In this document: positions 28,803 through 35,941 of the stretch, one piece after another | Numbering within the stretch: the first letter of the stretch is position 1 | Layout of the letters: each line of letters starts with the position of its first letter | IMG/VR virus record: IMGVR_UViG_3300031715_000001 | Location: 1 to 64,000 of that record | Direction: 5' to 3' (one strand) | Source of the DNA: a virus | DNA length: 64,000 nt | Program-made: the position numbers and the translations under genes | The notes under the pieces: model-generated | Databases searched by the model: none | Seen by the model: the letters and a program-made list of their open reading frames with translations, nothing else | Told to the model about the DNA's origin: nothing

Positions 28803-28804
28803 AT
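27323..28804 (-). CDS. WxTPxxxD-repeat phage protein in an overlapping frame of the Dcm gene
   Basis: A 493-codon frame that starts 2 bp before and stops 11 bp before the Dcm frame. It has features of a separate phage protein type: an N-terminal ACSPEVLPDWTSDSESRLA, WRTKLKPSSFWLRVF, FLERFPNSGSMRSGLLFERP, a set of spaced W-S/A-T/A-P-x-A repeats (HWSTPQAHD, KWSAPRSED, NWATADANT, NWAAPTSTE), and a terminal LNPAFDAWHMGFPWWWT. That ending matches the LNPxFxEWLMGFPxGWT signature. Function unknown; possibly works with the methyltransferase. The alternative is that these signatures are frame echoes of Dcm genes mis-annotated elsewhere. Confidence 0.6.
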   Translation of the reverse strand: MWLYVPSACSPEVLPDWTSDSESRLAQMFAQSVTWRTKLKPSSFWLRVFRKGQLTTLRSGLMSALSMDRNGAVKSTSSAVVSRAPIYPWPVIEKESLRKPHPVSGLSSHGSFATFDPDGCLWRTSQESLFPTPTTKNLAGFYQRGCGLFLERFPNSGSMRSGLLFERPTWAPPRRETGRSFWPASGAAQMNDGERPESWYARQAALKEKGCNGNGAGVPLAIATKAWATANAPNGGRVMSREDVEAKGATATGKRQVDLESQTRHWSTPQAHDMAPGNRDRVGRYGTEHGGRNLTDEVVKWSAPRSEDAESCGNHPRSEGDSLTGQVRNWATADANTSTRSNGVMGPNLREQTQNWAAPTSTEARQGYQSRPEGMASRQNQESLTTQAIDFSRPDKAHGTSEGTLTEAIPRGLPALTVERFESLRTRMLKHGRKLDETRVGSTLRLNPAFDAWHMGFPWWWTRKEPISFAAWDLRSYLFRQRLRLQNLCGDSK

Positions 28805-28839
28805 CTATTCGTTCCCCTCCTTCACGCCTTCAAAATATT

Positions 28840-29238
28840 TCACATGACTCCTTCAAACATCGGCTGTTGAAGCCCTTGCTTTTTTCTCTTCTCCCTCACG
28901 CCGGAGTATCCGGTATTTGCAATCGGTCGAATGTCCCTGTTCGCTTCAGGCGGAGACAATGACTGCTGAGGGTCCAAACAAAAAACAGAAGTTTCTATAA
29001 CGTGTGAAATTCCAGGACTTGGTATAGGTACATCTGTCAATCTTCGTCCTCGTGCTGATTCAACCTGGTCAATAGCTTGTTTAATAACCAATCCAGGGTA
29101 ATGTTCTGGTTCATAGCGAAAAGGTCCTGGTTCGGAATTCACAATTCCAGATACGGCAAAGTCGACAAGACGGTCAAAGGAATTTCCCCAGGCATCTCGC
29201 CAGTCATCAGTGAGTGGAGATTTGATTAGGGTTGCCAT
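28840..29238 (-). CDS. Hypothetical protein
   Basis: A 132-aa protein, N-terminus MATLIKSPLTDDWRDAWGNS, then a helix (GLVIKQAIDQVESARGRRLT) and a basic end. Its start directly follows the stop of the replication-type gene. No family recognised. Confidence 0.55.
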   Translation of the reverse strand: MATLIKSPLTDDWRDAWGNSFDRLVDFAVSGIVNSEPGPFRYEPEHYPGLVIKQAIDQVESARGRRLTDVPIPSPGISHVIETSVFCLDPQQSLSPPEANRDIRPIANTGYSGVREKRKKQGLQQPMFEGVM

Positions 29239-29239
29239 T

Positions 29240-30301
29240 TTAGGATCCCTTCAGGCGCCGCTTTTGACGCTCAGTAAACTGTTCCAACTCCGTCAGCTCC
29301 TCTGGACTGAGACTGGAGCGTTGATCGTTAGCCTTCGCTGCGGCCTCACCGACGTCACCGATAATTCGCACCACCAAGCCCCAACCTATTCGCTCCAATC
29401 TCGGGAGCCTGGTATTCAAGCGGCGCGCGCAATCCTCATAGGCGGCTGCCCCCTTGGCCTTTAACGCCAGCTTCGCTGTGTGATCGTCGCACGGCCCTAA
29501 CCGCGGCCGGCACCAGCGATTGAGGAATTCGCGCATCTCCGCCAGGGCTTTATCAGGAACCCCGGAGGGCTCAGGTTTAGATTTGATCGGGTTGTTAATG
29601 GTTGTAGTTTCTGTAGCCTGCGCGGGTGTCCTAACTGGAGTCCGGGAAGTTGCCATCGCCTTATCTTCGCCAGAAGGAGCGATTAAGATTTGCAGGTTTT
29701 CGCCCTGAAGTTTCGGCAGCACCGAAAGAGAGCTTCCGATCTTGTTATAAAAGCGGACTCTGAGATCATCCCGGAGCGCAATCGGCCGGCTCTTGGCGCC
29801 CGGGAGCAGCATGAGCGGCTCATGAGGTGCCACAGTCTGAATGGACTCGGCACGCGCCGCCGGCTTGCGGGGGAGTACACGCGCTTCGCGTTCCGATGCC
29901 GTTTCAAAATTTTCGACGCAAAGGCGATACCGATTGGTATTTCCTTGCTTTCGACACTGGATCAACTTCCGTTCTTCGAGCGCGGCAAATGCCTTCTCAA
30001 CACCGTCCTCGGTGGTATTGGTTTGCTCCGCGACCTCGCTCGCAGGGAGCTCGACAAATTCCGGATGATTCCAGGTGCCATCTTCGTTCTGGGATCCCCC
30101 ATAAGAGCCCATCGCCAGCAGCAGAAGGATATCCTTCTCCAGTCCGGCCGAACATTTGCTGATGACCACTTTCAGAAAGGGTCTGGTCATCGCCACAAAG
30201 TTGGAGCTTGGAACTTCGACCTGTCTCTTCAGGTCTTCCGGAACAGGCATGCGGCGCGATCGCGACGCTCTGTTTCGTACTGCTACTGCGGAGGCGCTCA
30301 T
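29240..30301 (-). CDS. Winged-helix replication-initiator-like protein
   Basis: Residues about 35-130 form a winged helix: FVAMTRPFLKVVISKCSAGL, then ELPASEVAEQTNTTEDGVEK and FAALEERKLIQCRKQGNTNR. This resembles the N-terminal DNA-binding domain of phage replisome organisers. A variable Pro/Thr-rich linker (about 215-250) leads to a C-terminal helical domain (ALAEMREFLNRWCRPRLGPC). It would bind an origin or regulate early genes; no helicase gene is seen nearby. A family role in replication is inferred. Confidence 0.6.
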   Translation of the reverse strand: MSASAVAVRNRASRSRRMPVPEDLKRQVEVPSSNFVAMTRPFLKVVISKCSAGLEKDILLLLAMGSYGGSQNEDGTWNHPEFVELPASEVAEQTNTTEDGVEKAFAALEERKLIQCRKQGNTNRYRLCVENFETASEREARVLPRKPAARAESIQTVAPHEPLMLLPGAKSRPIALRDDLRVRFYNKIGSSLSVLPKLQGENLQILIAPSGEDKAMATSRTPVRTPAQATETTTINNPIKSKPEPSGVPDKALAEMREFLNRWCRPRLGPCDDHTAKLALKAKGAAAYEDCARRLNTRLPRLERIGWGLVVRIIGDVGEAAAKANDQRSSLSPEELTELEQFTERQKRRLKGS

Positions 30302-30777
30302 CGGCGTATCCCATCCTCGGCGATCGCCGGCGTTTTGTAATTCGAATTGAGCACTCGAGTGAACCTTTGAAAAGCCGTGCTGGCCGTGCGCGACTAGGAA
30401 AGATACTCAGTTGAGGAGACGGGAATGAGCGTGGGAAAATAAAGACGTTTGTTTCCACACGTCTGCATCCGGCGTTTCCAGGATGCGTAACACTCCGATG
30501 CCCCGGCCAGGGCTCGGATTTTGTGCGCATTGTTTTAGGGAGACGCCGGCATGTGGAGGCGGACGGCACGCCCTTTTGACTGACCCCGTGACTGACCCCG
30601 TATCGCGACATTCCGGTATAGGCCAATGGAATGAAATAGGGGCTTTTGCTGAGGATTTAGTACATGGAGCTATACGAGGATAGGCCTGATTCGCATTAAA
30701 AGTGCGATGCTCTACCAACTGAGCTACCGGCCCAACGCTATGAAAGAAAAGCCAATTAGGTATCATACGCGTTTTGC
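30302..30777. other. Presumptive attP region, 476 bp without a credible gene
   Basis: Holds the tRNA-Lys 5' half (30691-30733) and two direct copies of ACTGACCCCGT (30579-30589, 30591-30601); a third copy and two inverted ones lie just beyond at 30790-30832. The open frame through here is a by-product of the tRNA sequence. Confidence 0.6.
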
Positions 30778-30832
30778 TCACTCGCCGCAACTGACCCCGT
30801 ATTCCGGGGTCAGGCATGGCAACTCGGGGTCA
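30579..30832. repeat. Five TGACCCCG sites flanking the tRNA half (candidate integrase arm sites)
   Basis: Direct copies at 30581-30588, 30593-30600 and 30792-30799, inverted copies at 30805-30812 and 30825-30832. The last direct and first inverted copies form a hairpin CTGACCCCG-TATTC-CGGGGTCAG. Confidence 0.6.
30691..30733 (-). tRNA. Partial tRNA-Lys(UUU): 5' half only
   Basis: Read on the - strand: acceptor 5' strand GGGCCGG, TA, D-arm GCTC-AGTTGGTA-GAGC, A, anticodon arm TCGCA-CTTTTAA-TGCGA with anticodon TTT. After this the sequence departs: no variable loop, T-arm (GGTTCGA) or acceptor 3' strand. It is therefore a tRNA fragment, best explained as the phage-borne half of an attachment site using the tRNA-Lys anticodon arm; the integrase lies about 600 bp away. 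Confidence 0.85.
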
Positions 30833-31338
30833 AACACAACACCTAAACCACGCGCCACGATCGCCAAATGATCAAACTTGCTGCGATCACTGATCGATGG
30901 CTTTTGAGCTTTTCCTTTGACCGATCCCCTGGTCTTTACCTCTATCCGCAGGATTGTATTTCCCCGGATCGCGATTAAATCGCAAGACGCACAGTGGGAA
31001 ACGGAACGAAAAACATCGTAGCCGGCATTCAGCAGATGCACTGCGGCGATCAGCTCGGATGTAGATCCGACTGTTACCTGGTTCGATTCCCGAACGGCTC
31101 TTAATTCAGCTACCGCAGTCTGCATCTCGTTGCGGACTTGCTTGCTGAACGAACCGAGGTCCAAGAGAATCTGTTTTAGTTTCTCCTCAGCGACGGCGCG
31201 ATTCTCGGAACCAGTAGATTCACAAATTACCCGCGATCCAGTTCGGTACTTAAAGTACCAAGTTTTTGTGCGACACAAGTTACCCTGCCGATCCCGATAG
31301 GGCTTTTGAAAGATAGAGCCTTCGCCCGCTTTTCTCAT
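30778..31338 (-). CDS. Integrase-arm-domain / PD-(D/E)XK nuclease fusion
   Basis: Residues 1-60 resemble the N-terminal arm-binding domain of the adjacent integrase: GEGSIFQKPYRDRQGNL, TKTWYFKYRTGSR, ESTGSENRAVAEEKL. After a helical linker, residues 90-165 carry a nuclease-type motif: E95 in STSELIAAVHLLNAGYDVF, D120 in CDLIAI and E133-x-K135 in RIEVKTR. This resembles PDDEXK_5 proteins (such as the group I intron-encoded I-SspI type). The start overlaps the integrase stop by ATGA. The pairing suggests a factor acting at the same DNA sites as the integrase. Confidence 0.75.
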   Translation of the reverse strand: MRKAGEGSIFQKPYRDRQGNLCRTKTWYFKYRTGSRVICESTGSENRAVAEEKLKQILLDLGSFSKQVRNEMQTAVAELRAVRESNQVTVGSTSELIAAVHLLNAGYDVFRSVSHCASCDLIAIRGNTILRIEVKTRGSVKGKAQKPSISDRSKFDHLAIVARGLGVVFDPELPCLTPEYGVSCGE

Positions 31339-32450
31339 TGAATTGATCCGTTCGCTGCGGCCACCGCTTCTTCTTCCTTGGCCCGCATGTGAATCTCAAG
31401 CCGGCTCGCCATCTCTTTCAGGCGCCGCTCGCTCACGATGTGATAGCGGTCGAAGACATCGCGCGTGAGATGCCCGGAGATCTCCATGGCTTCTTTCTCC
31501 GAGAAGCCGGCTTCGATCATGTTGGTGATCGCAGTCCGCCGCAAATCATGAAACAGGGACTGGGGAACTCCGGCCATCTCGCAGGCCGTCGCCCAGGATT
31601 TCTCAAAATCGTATACGCGCTTGCCTTTGCGCTGGATCAAAAACGGACAGGCGGGATTTCCAGCCGCTAATGCCATTTCGATTTCCGGTCCCATCTGTCC
31701 GTAGATGGGTAGGAACCGCGCGTGTTTATTCTTCACCGAGCGTGAAAGCAACTCGATGCGCCCGGCTTTGAGATTCACCTTGTCGCGGAGGATGCTCAAG
31801 ACCTCGCCCTTGCGTGCTCCCGTATGGTATCCGATCACCAGCGCGATCCGGGCGTAGGAGGGCAGGGCATCTCTCACACTCCGGTATTGTTCATGCTCAA
31901 GCGTTCCCTCGCGCGCATCGCCGTTAGGAAGCATATCGAATTTTGGGACGCGACCGACGAGAGGCGGATCCTGTCGTTCGCCTAGCTTCAAGGCTCTTCG
32001 AACATAGGCCAGCTCGCGGTTGATCGTGCCGTTGGCCGGCCGCGGCTTGTGCTGGCGGCGCCAGGCGATGAAACGATCGATCTCGCTCGATGTCACATTC
32101 GACGCCTTTATATTCCCGAACCAGGCGCGCAAGCCGGTTTCCTTTTCGATCATGTATTTCAGGTCGTAGGTGGTCCGCCGTTCCTTTTTGGCGTACCAGG
32201 CCAGCAACAAGTCAAACAGATCGCCCATGCGGACGCGCTCGGGCTCCCCGCCTATCTGTGTGGCGAGTCCCGCCATTTGACGGCGCAGGAACTTGATCGC
32301 TTCGTCCCGGTTCTCGGTTCCGGTAGCTACTTCCCGCCGTTCACCGTTGACGTAATATCTTGCATACCAGACTTTGGTTTTTGTGAAATCACCTTCCCGT
32401 GTTCTATAACGACGCTGTATCACTGTTCCCGAGGCTAATTTATTAGGCAT
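31335..32450 (-). CDS. int: Tyrosine integrase
   Basis: A 371-aa tyrosine recombinase. The arm-binding domain (GTVIQRRYRTREGDFTKTKV) is followed by a core-binding domain (about 74-165) and the catalytic domain: R213 in HTGARKGEVLSI, H301-x-x-R304 in FHDLRRTAITN, H327 in SGHLTRDVFDRYHI and nucleophile Y336. It would integrate the element at a tRNA-Lys-derived site. Coupled to the radical-SAM gene upstream (TAATG) and the nuclease fusion downstream (ATGA). Confidence 0.95.
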   Translation of the reverse strand: MPNKLASGTVIQRRYRTREGDFTKTKVWYARYYVNGERREVATGTENRDEAIKFLRRQMAGLATQIGGEPERVRMGDLFDLLLAWYAKKERRTTYDLKYMIEKETGLRAWFGNIKASNVTSSEIDRFIAWRRQHKPRPANGTINRELAYVRRALKLGERQDPPLVGRVPKFDMLPNGDAREGTLEHEQYRSVRDALPSYARIALVIGYHTGARKGEVLSILRDKVNLKAGRIELLSRSVKNKHARFLPIYGQMGPEIEMALAAGNPACPFLIQRKGKRVYDFEKSWATACEMAGVPQSLFHDLRRTAITNMIEAGFSEKEAMEISGHLTRDVFDRYHIVSERRLKEMASRLEIHMRAKEEEAVAAANGSIQ

Positions 32451-33358
32451 TAATTAGGCCTCAAGTTTTGTACGTCTCGCGCCAATCTGGCATATGGCGC
32501 GTTGGGGATCAGCCACCCTTCATCCCTTGTGGGCGACCGGTGAATGATCGCCGGCCTAGCCCATTTGCGTTGAAAGTTTTCCCATTCTGGACCGGGTCGG
32601 TGCTTCTCCGCGCTTTGCGTTTCCGGTTGCCAAAGCATCGCGTGTGGCGTGAAGCCGATCGCCACCATGTCGCTGAGCCTTTTCTCCGCGAGCGTGAACG
32701 TGTCCTTGGGATAGCCGATCAGCACATAACACCGTAGCCGATGCGAGCAGGCCGTAAATCCCGCTGCCAGCATCCGATCAGCAGCACTCTTCAGCGTTTC
32801 GAATGGGTCTCCGGGATCATAAGCGAAAAAACAATTCGGTCGCGGCTTCAAGTCCGCGAGTAGCCCGACCTGATAATCCTGGAGGGCTAAAGCTTCTAGG
32901 CCGCCGGTGAATTCGACACGCCGCCCTTGACGCGCCAGCATGGCGAACACCGCACGCACATGAGGTTCTGGGCAGGCGAGCAGGTTATCGTCGAGAATGT
33001 TCCAACCGTCCTGGATTTGGAGCAATCGCGGAACTGGGTCACGCTTCCAGACTGAACAAAACCAGCAACGCCTCGGGCAGCCACGAGATGTAAAAGTGTA
33101 GCCATGCTTGATGTATCGGCCAGGAACGAACTCGCGACCAGGATCGCCGTATGCAACGCCGCCAATCTTTACTGGCGCGATATGCGTCCATTGCTCCGCT
33201 AAAGTCTCCGCCTTGGGCTTGTCTAGCGTGAAGGTGACATCCAGATGAACTTCGTCGACCCCGGAGAAGGCTTCGGGGAAAAGATTCGGCGGCGGACCGT
33301 AGAAGGCCAGCGCATCATCAGGCGTCGCCTTGTTCCTTCGCGGAAACACGCGGGCCAA
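32450..33358 (-). CDS. Phage radical-SAM-type protein
   Basis: SRGCPRRCWFCSV is a CxxxCxxC cluster for a [4Fe-4S] centre; FPRRNKATPDDALAFYGPPP, GRYIKHGYTFTSRGCP, DGWNILDDNLLACPEPHVRA, VEFTGGLEALALQDYQVGLL and RCYVLIGYPKDTF match a phage family of radical-SAM-like proteins of unknown substrate. TTG at 33358 (ribosome site CGGAG, 6 bp) gives LARVFPRRNK and is preferred; the frame further upstream translates a palindrome. The C-terminus (NAPYARLARDVQ) is encoded by family A copy 18. Confidence 0.85.
   Translation of the reverse strand: MARVFPRRNKATPDDALAFYGPPPNLFPEAFSGVDEVHLDVTFTLDKPKAETLAEQWTHIAPVKIGGVAYGDPGREFVPGRYIKHGYTFTSRGCPRRCWFCSVWKRDPVPRLLQIQDGWNILDDNLLACPEPHVRAVFAMLARQGRRVEFTGGLEALALQDYQVGLLADLKPRPNCFFAYDPGDPFETLKSAADRMLAAGFTACSHRLRCYVLIGYPKDTFTLAEKRLSDMVAIGFTPHAMLWQPETQSAEKHRPGPEWENFQRKWARPAIIHRSPTRDEGWLIPNAPYARLARDVQNLRPN
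32472..32510 (-). repeat. Family A palindromic element, copy 18
   Basis: The stem is GCGCCA/TGGCGC with loop TATGCCAGAT and flanks ATCCCCAAC and GAGACGTA. It forms the end of the radical-SAM reading frame. Confidence 0.85.
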
Positions 33359-33401
33359 TTTACGCTCCGAACTTTCCAGTTGAACCAAAGCCAACGCTAG
33401 T

Positions 33402-33440
33402 CTCCCCCAGCGCCGCAACTCCAGGGCGGCGCGAAACGTA
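33402..33440 (+). repeat. Family A palindromic element, copy 19
   Basis: The stem is GCGCCGC/GCGGCGC with loop AACTCCAGG and flanks CTCCCCCA and GAAACGT. It lies between the excisionase-like gene and the radical-SAM start, antisense. Confidence 0.85.
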
Positions 33441-33467
33441 CAAAACCGTTCTTGAAATTCATTCGCA

Positions 33468-33869
33468 TCAGGAGGCCACTTTGTTTCTGGCGATCCAGTT
33501 ATCAAGATCCTGGATGTCGAGTCTGGTTACTTTAATCTTCGGTGGCTTTACGGCCCGTAATTCCTCCGAGGCGATCATGTTGTAGATTGTCGGAACGCTA
33601 AATCCGAGGTAGGTCGCCGCCTCTTCCACAGTCAACAATCTTTTGTTCGTGGCCTCGCTCATGTTGAGCGCTTTTTTTACGCCGGCTTCGGCGGCACGAG
33701 CGATGATCTCCTCGAAAGCATCGTAGAGACCTGTTGGACGCGCGTTACCTTTGGGCTGACCGTTGCGGCCGCGCTTGGTCTCTCGCACCAGCACCTCACC
33801 ATGATACTCGGGAGTCGAAGCGCCTGACGACTCGGATGACGGCGGAGCTGAACCGGAACTGCGGTCCAT
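33468..33869 (-). CDS. Excisionase-like HTH protein
   Basis: The C-terminal 60 residues form a MerR/HTH_17-type excisionase domain: KRLLTVEEAATYLGFSVPTI, then YNMIASEELRAVKPPKIKVT and DLDNWIARN. The N-terminal 75 residues are basic and polar, probably disordered. Near the integrase, a recombination directionality role (Xis) is plausible, though such domains also act as repressors. Confidence 0.75.
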   Translation of the reverse strand: MDRSSGSAPPSSESSGASTPEYHGEVLVRETKRGRNGQPKGNARPTGLYDAFEEIIARAAEAGVKKALNMSEATNKRLLTVEEAATYLGFSVPTIYNMIASEELRAVKPPKIKVTRLDIQDLDNWIARNKVAS

Positions 33870-33944
33870 GCAAGAACCTTCTTCCTACGCCCCTCCCCAG
33901 GGGAAGTTTATTTCAGCCATTGCGCGGTCTTTATGCCGCGTCTT

Positions 33945-34133
33945 CTACTTTGTCAAACACTGCAAGGCCCCGATCGGGTCCACGAAACACGTATCTTGAG
34001 AGAGCGACTGGCTTAAAAGTACAGCGATGAGACCCAGCAGAATTGCTGGTACCGACGTGATTAACCAGAGTTGAAAGTTTGAACGACGCTCCAGCCAATG
34101 CGCTAGTTTCGATGTCTTTTCCGAGAGCATCAT
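33945..34133 (-). CDS. Small membrane protein
   Basis: A 62-aa protein with one clear membrane span (LWLITSVPAILLGLIAVLLS) and a short Cys-containing tail. Its ATGATG start overlaps the stop of the upstream gene (ATGA). Confidence 0.6.
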   Translation of the reverse strand: MMLSEKTSKLAHWLERRSNFQLWLITSVPAILLGLIAVLLSQSLSQDTCFVDPIGALQCLTK

Positions 34134-34591
34134 ACAACAGCCGATTCTTCCATTTTCCCGTTTCGCGCGCTCCTGTCAACGCGCGCGTTGAAGATTGCGG
34201 GCTCTTCCCGAGCGCTCCGCTCATTATCCCGGAGTCTCAGTTCCGCCCGGACCATAGGAATCAAGCGGCAGCGGCGCTCGGCATCGTCTTTCCCTAGGGA
34301 GCCAAAGGCGCGTTCAGCTTCGCCAGCTCCTTCCAACATGCGCGCTCGACATAGATGATCGAGGAAGCGAGCAAATTCTGGATTATTCTGGTATTCTCTA
34401 ACGAAGGCGACGCCAGCGGCATAGGCCGGTCGCAAAGCGTGTGATGCGGTGCGGCTTCCGATTAAGCAGCAGCAACTATAGAAACCGAGCTTGCCATCCT
34501 GGGCGTGGGCGAGTAACGCAGCCAACCAGGAATCCGGTCCGGATCTCAGCCAGGCGCGGATAGGAATCTTGAGTTCTTGAATTCTGGTCAC
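34130..34591 (-). CDS. Hypothetical helical protein with element-derived end
   Basis: A 153-aa protein. WLAALLAHAQDGKLGFYSCC suggests a folded N-terminal helical domain; RRCRLIPMVRAELRLRDNER follows. The last 25 residues (EEPAIFNARVDRSARNGKME) are encoded by family A copy 20. ATGA overlap with the HTH gene upstream. Family unknown. Confidence 0.55.
   Translation of the reverse strand: MTRIQELKIPIRAWLRSGPDSWLAALLAHAQDGKLGFYSCCCLIGSRTASHALRPAYAAGVAFVREYQNNPEFARFLDHLCRARMLEGAGEAERAFGSLGKDDAERRCRLIPMVRAELRLRDNERSAREEPAIFNARVDRSARNGKMEESAVV
34158..34227 (-). repeat. Family A palindromic element, copy 20
   Basis: The stem is GCGCGC/GCGCGC with loop GTTGACAGGA, flank GAAACGG and distal end ATAATGAGCGGAGCGC. 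It lies in the 3' coding part of the gene at 34130. Confidence 0.85.
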
Positions 34592-35016
34592 GCCGCACCT
34601 TCCTCTTCCCGCATATCTCTGTCAAGTTTCCGGATATCATCATCCGCGCAACGAGCCGCTGGGCGATCTGCGTAATAAGGGCATCGTTGGTGCAGGTGCA
34701 GGATCGCCGCCACGCGCTCGGTCAATGTGAGATGAACTTTTCTCACGTTGCGGACTTCCGATTCCTTCACGCCGTGGCTGATCGCGATCGCCTGTTCACC
34801 GAGACCCGCTTTCAGATCCGCGAGGATGCTGTGGCGCAGCGCCTCGCTTAGTAAAGCAGTTCTCTTGTTTTGAGCGATATAGGCGGAACGGCGTCGAGGT
34901 TTTCGCGGCGCTGTGTTATTCTGCTCCGCGTGATGGTTGGCTTTTTCGGAGGGCACTGTCACTTCCGGGGCGCTTTCTAAGGGCGCTCCGGATTGATCTT
35001 TGAAATTTGCGTTCAC
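34588..35016 (-). CDS. Putative DNA-binding protein
   Basis: A 142-aa protein with a polar, basic N-terminus (RKPRRRSAYIAQNKRTALLS) and a candidate helix-turn-helix: LGEQAIAISHGVKESEVRNV. A Cys/His segment (CPYYADRPAARCADDD) follows. ATGA overlaps at both ends join it to a three-gene early operon. Regulator role inferred. Confidence 0.55.
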   Translation of the reverse strand: MNANFKDQSGAPLESAPEVTVPSEKANHHAEQNNTAPRKPRRRSAYIAQNKRTALLSEALRHSILADLKAGLGEQAIAISHGVKESEVRNVRKVHLTLTERVAAILHLHQRCPYYADRPAARCADDDIRKLDRDMREEEGAA

Positions 35017-35249
35017 GCAGCCGTTCCTTGTTCCGCCCGTTCCTGCTCTAACAGGGCGAGCGCTTCAGCGAGAGCTGCGTCGAGAATCCGCCGGGCCCGC
35101 GCCGACGCGGAACCTCTGCGACCGCGCAAAACATCAGTGACGTACATCGCGTTTGCTTCGGCCTGGGCTGCAATCCTAACCATAGAACCGCGATGTCTTT
35201 GCAGTATTTTCCTCATCTCACTTCTCGTGAGAGATTGCCTTTCAGTCAT
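35013..35249 (-). CDS. Small Cro-like HTH regulator
   Basis: A 78-aa protein: MRKILQRHRGSMVRIAAQAE followed by ANAMYVTDVLRGRRGSASAR fits a short lambda-repressor-like helix-turn-helix, with an Ala/Glu-rich C-terminal helix that could dimerise. It is the first gene leftward from the divergent 35250-35388 region, the normal place of a Cro-like or antirepressor gene. Confidence 0.65.
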   Translation of the reverse strand: MTERQSLTRSEMRKILQRHRGSMVRIAAQAEANAMYVTDVLRGRRGSASARARRILDAALAEALALLEQERAEQGTAA

Positions 35250-35388
35250 AACTTGATCTACGCTTATCTACGCCTAGACATGGAACAGTATAAGAGATTC
35301 CCTGTTTCCCTTGCAATAGGGAAATAGGGTGAGTGGCTCAGTTTTTTGGTGTCTATCTCTTATGCGCATGATTTGAAAGGGAAGATAG
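35250..35388. promoter_or_regulatory. Divergent control region with two inverted repeats
   Basis: CCCTGTTTCCC-TTGCAATA-GGGAAATAGGG (35301-35329) is an imperfect palindrome; ATAAGAG (35290-35296) and CTCTTAT (35357-35363) form a wider inverted pair. CTACGC occurs twice at about 35258-35271. It separates the Cro-like gene (-) from the ribbon-helix-helix-like gene (+), the architecture of a lysogeny switch. Confidence 0.6.
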
Positions 35389-35847
35389 GTGCCTAAAAAA
35401 TCCGCGCTCCCGCCTGGTATGGTGATGCTGAGTGCCGAGGTACCAGAGAGCCTGCGAAGGCGACTCAATGGAATTGCCGGCAATCAAGGTATCGCCGCCA
35501 AAGATATCGTCACCGAAGCGCTGGAGCAATGGCTGTCCCTGGGAGCGGAAAAAAATATTGACTCCTCTGTAACAAACGATCAGAATAAGTCGTTGATTAT
35601 TCCTCAGCAATTGTTCGGGGAATTAGCGCAACAATTAGCTAGTACTATTTCACGTTCGATTCGCGAAGTTATGCGTGAGGAGCTGAAGGCTTTTTCGACG
35701 GGACCGGGCTCGCATGAAAGTAGTAACACTGCCGCAAAAGCGCTTGCCTCAGCGGAAAAGGCTCGTATTGCAAGAGACTCTGCTCGGAATCTTGGAGTCC
35801 CAAAGTCTAGTAGACGAAGCAAAGGCTCAGGTCTTAAAAGAGCTTGA
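35389..35847 (+). CDS. Ribbon-helix-helix-like regulator
   Basis: Starts with GTG after GGGAAGATAG. Residues 10-50 (MVMLSAEVPESLRRRLNGIA then GIAAKDIVTEALEQWL) fit a ribbon-helix-helix DNA-binding domain. A second helical part (FGELAQQLASTISRSIREVM) may multimerise, and the end is basic and Ser-rich. Facing the Cro-like gene it may be the repressor of the switch. Its last third is overlapped by another frame from 35714. Confidence 0.65.
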   Translation: MPKKSALPPGMVMLSAEVPESLRRRLNGIAGNQGIAAKDIVTEALEQWLSLGAEKNIDSSVTNDQNKSLIIPQQLFGELAQQLASTISRSIREVMREELKAFSTGPGSHESSNTAAKALASAEKARIARDSARNLGVPKSSRRSKGSGLKRA

Positions 35848-35941
35848 GGCGGGCGCCGAGATCGAGCCTGGCTATCACCGCGCACGGATCAAGAAATCAA
35901 TAAAAGGCGGCAGGATAATTCGAACGCTACTTGTTCGATAA
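35714..35941 (+). CDS. Small basic protein overlapping the regulator
   Basis: A 75-aa frame, MKVVTLPQKRLPQRKRLVLQ, then a helix (LLGILESQSLVDEAKAQVLK) and a basic end (RARIKKSIKGGRIIRTLLVR). It overlaps the preceding gene by 134 bp in another frame, and has no strong ribosome site. The non-overlapping part has protein-like amphipathic character, so I keep it with modest confidence. Confidence 0.45.
   Translation: MKVVTLPQKRLPQRKRLVLQETLLGILESQSLVDEAKAQVLKELEAGAEIEPGYHRARIKKSIKGGRIIRTLLVR

Noticed and set aside
30407-30817. 136-aa open frame on the - strand
   Set aside because: It contains PVAQLVEHRTF-type sequence, the usual translation of a tRNA gene, and covers the tRNA-Lys half.
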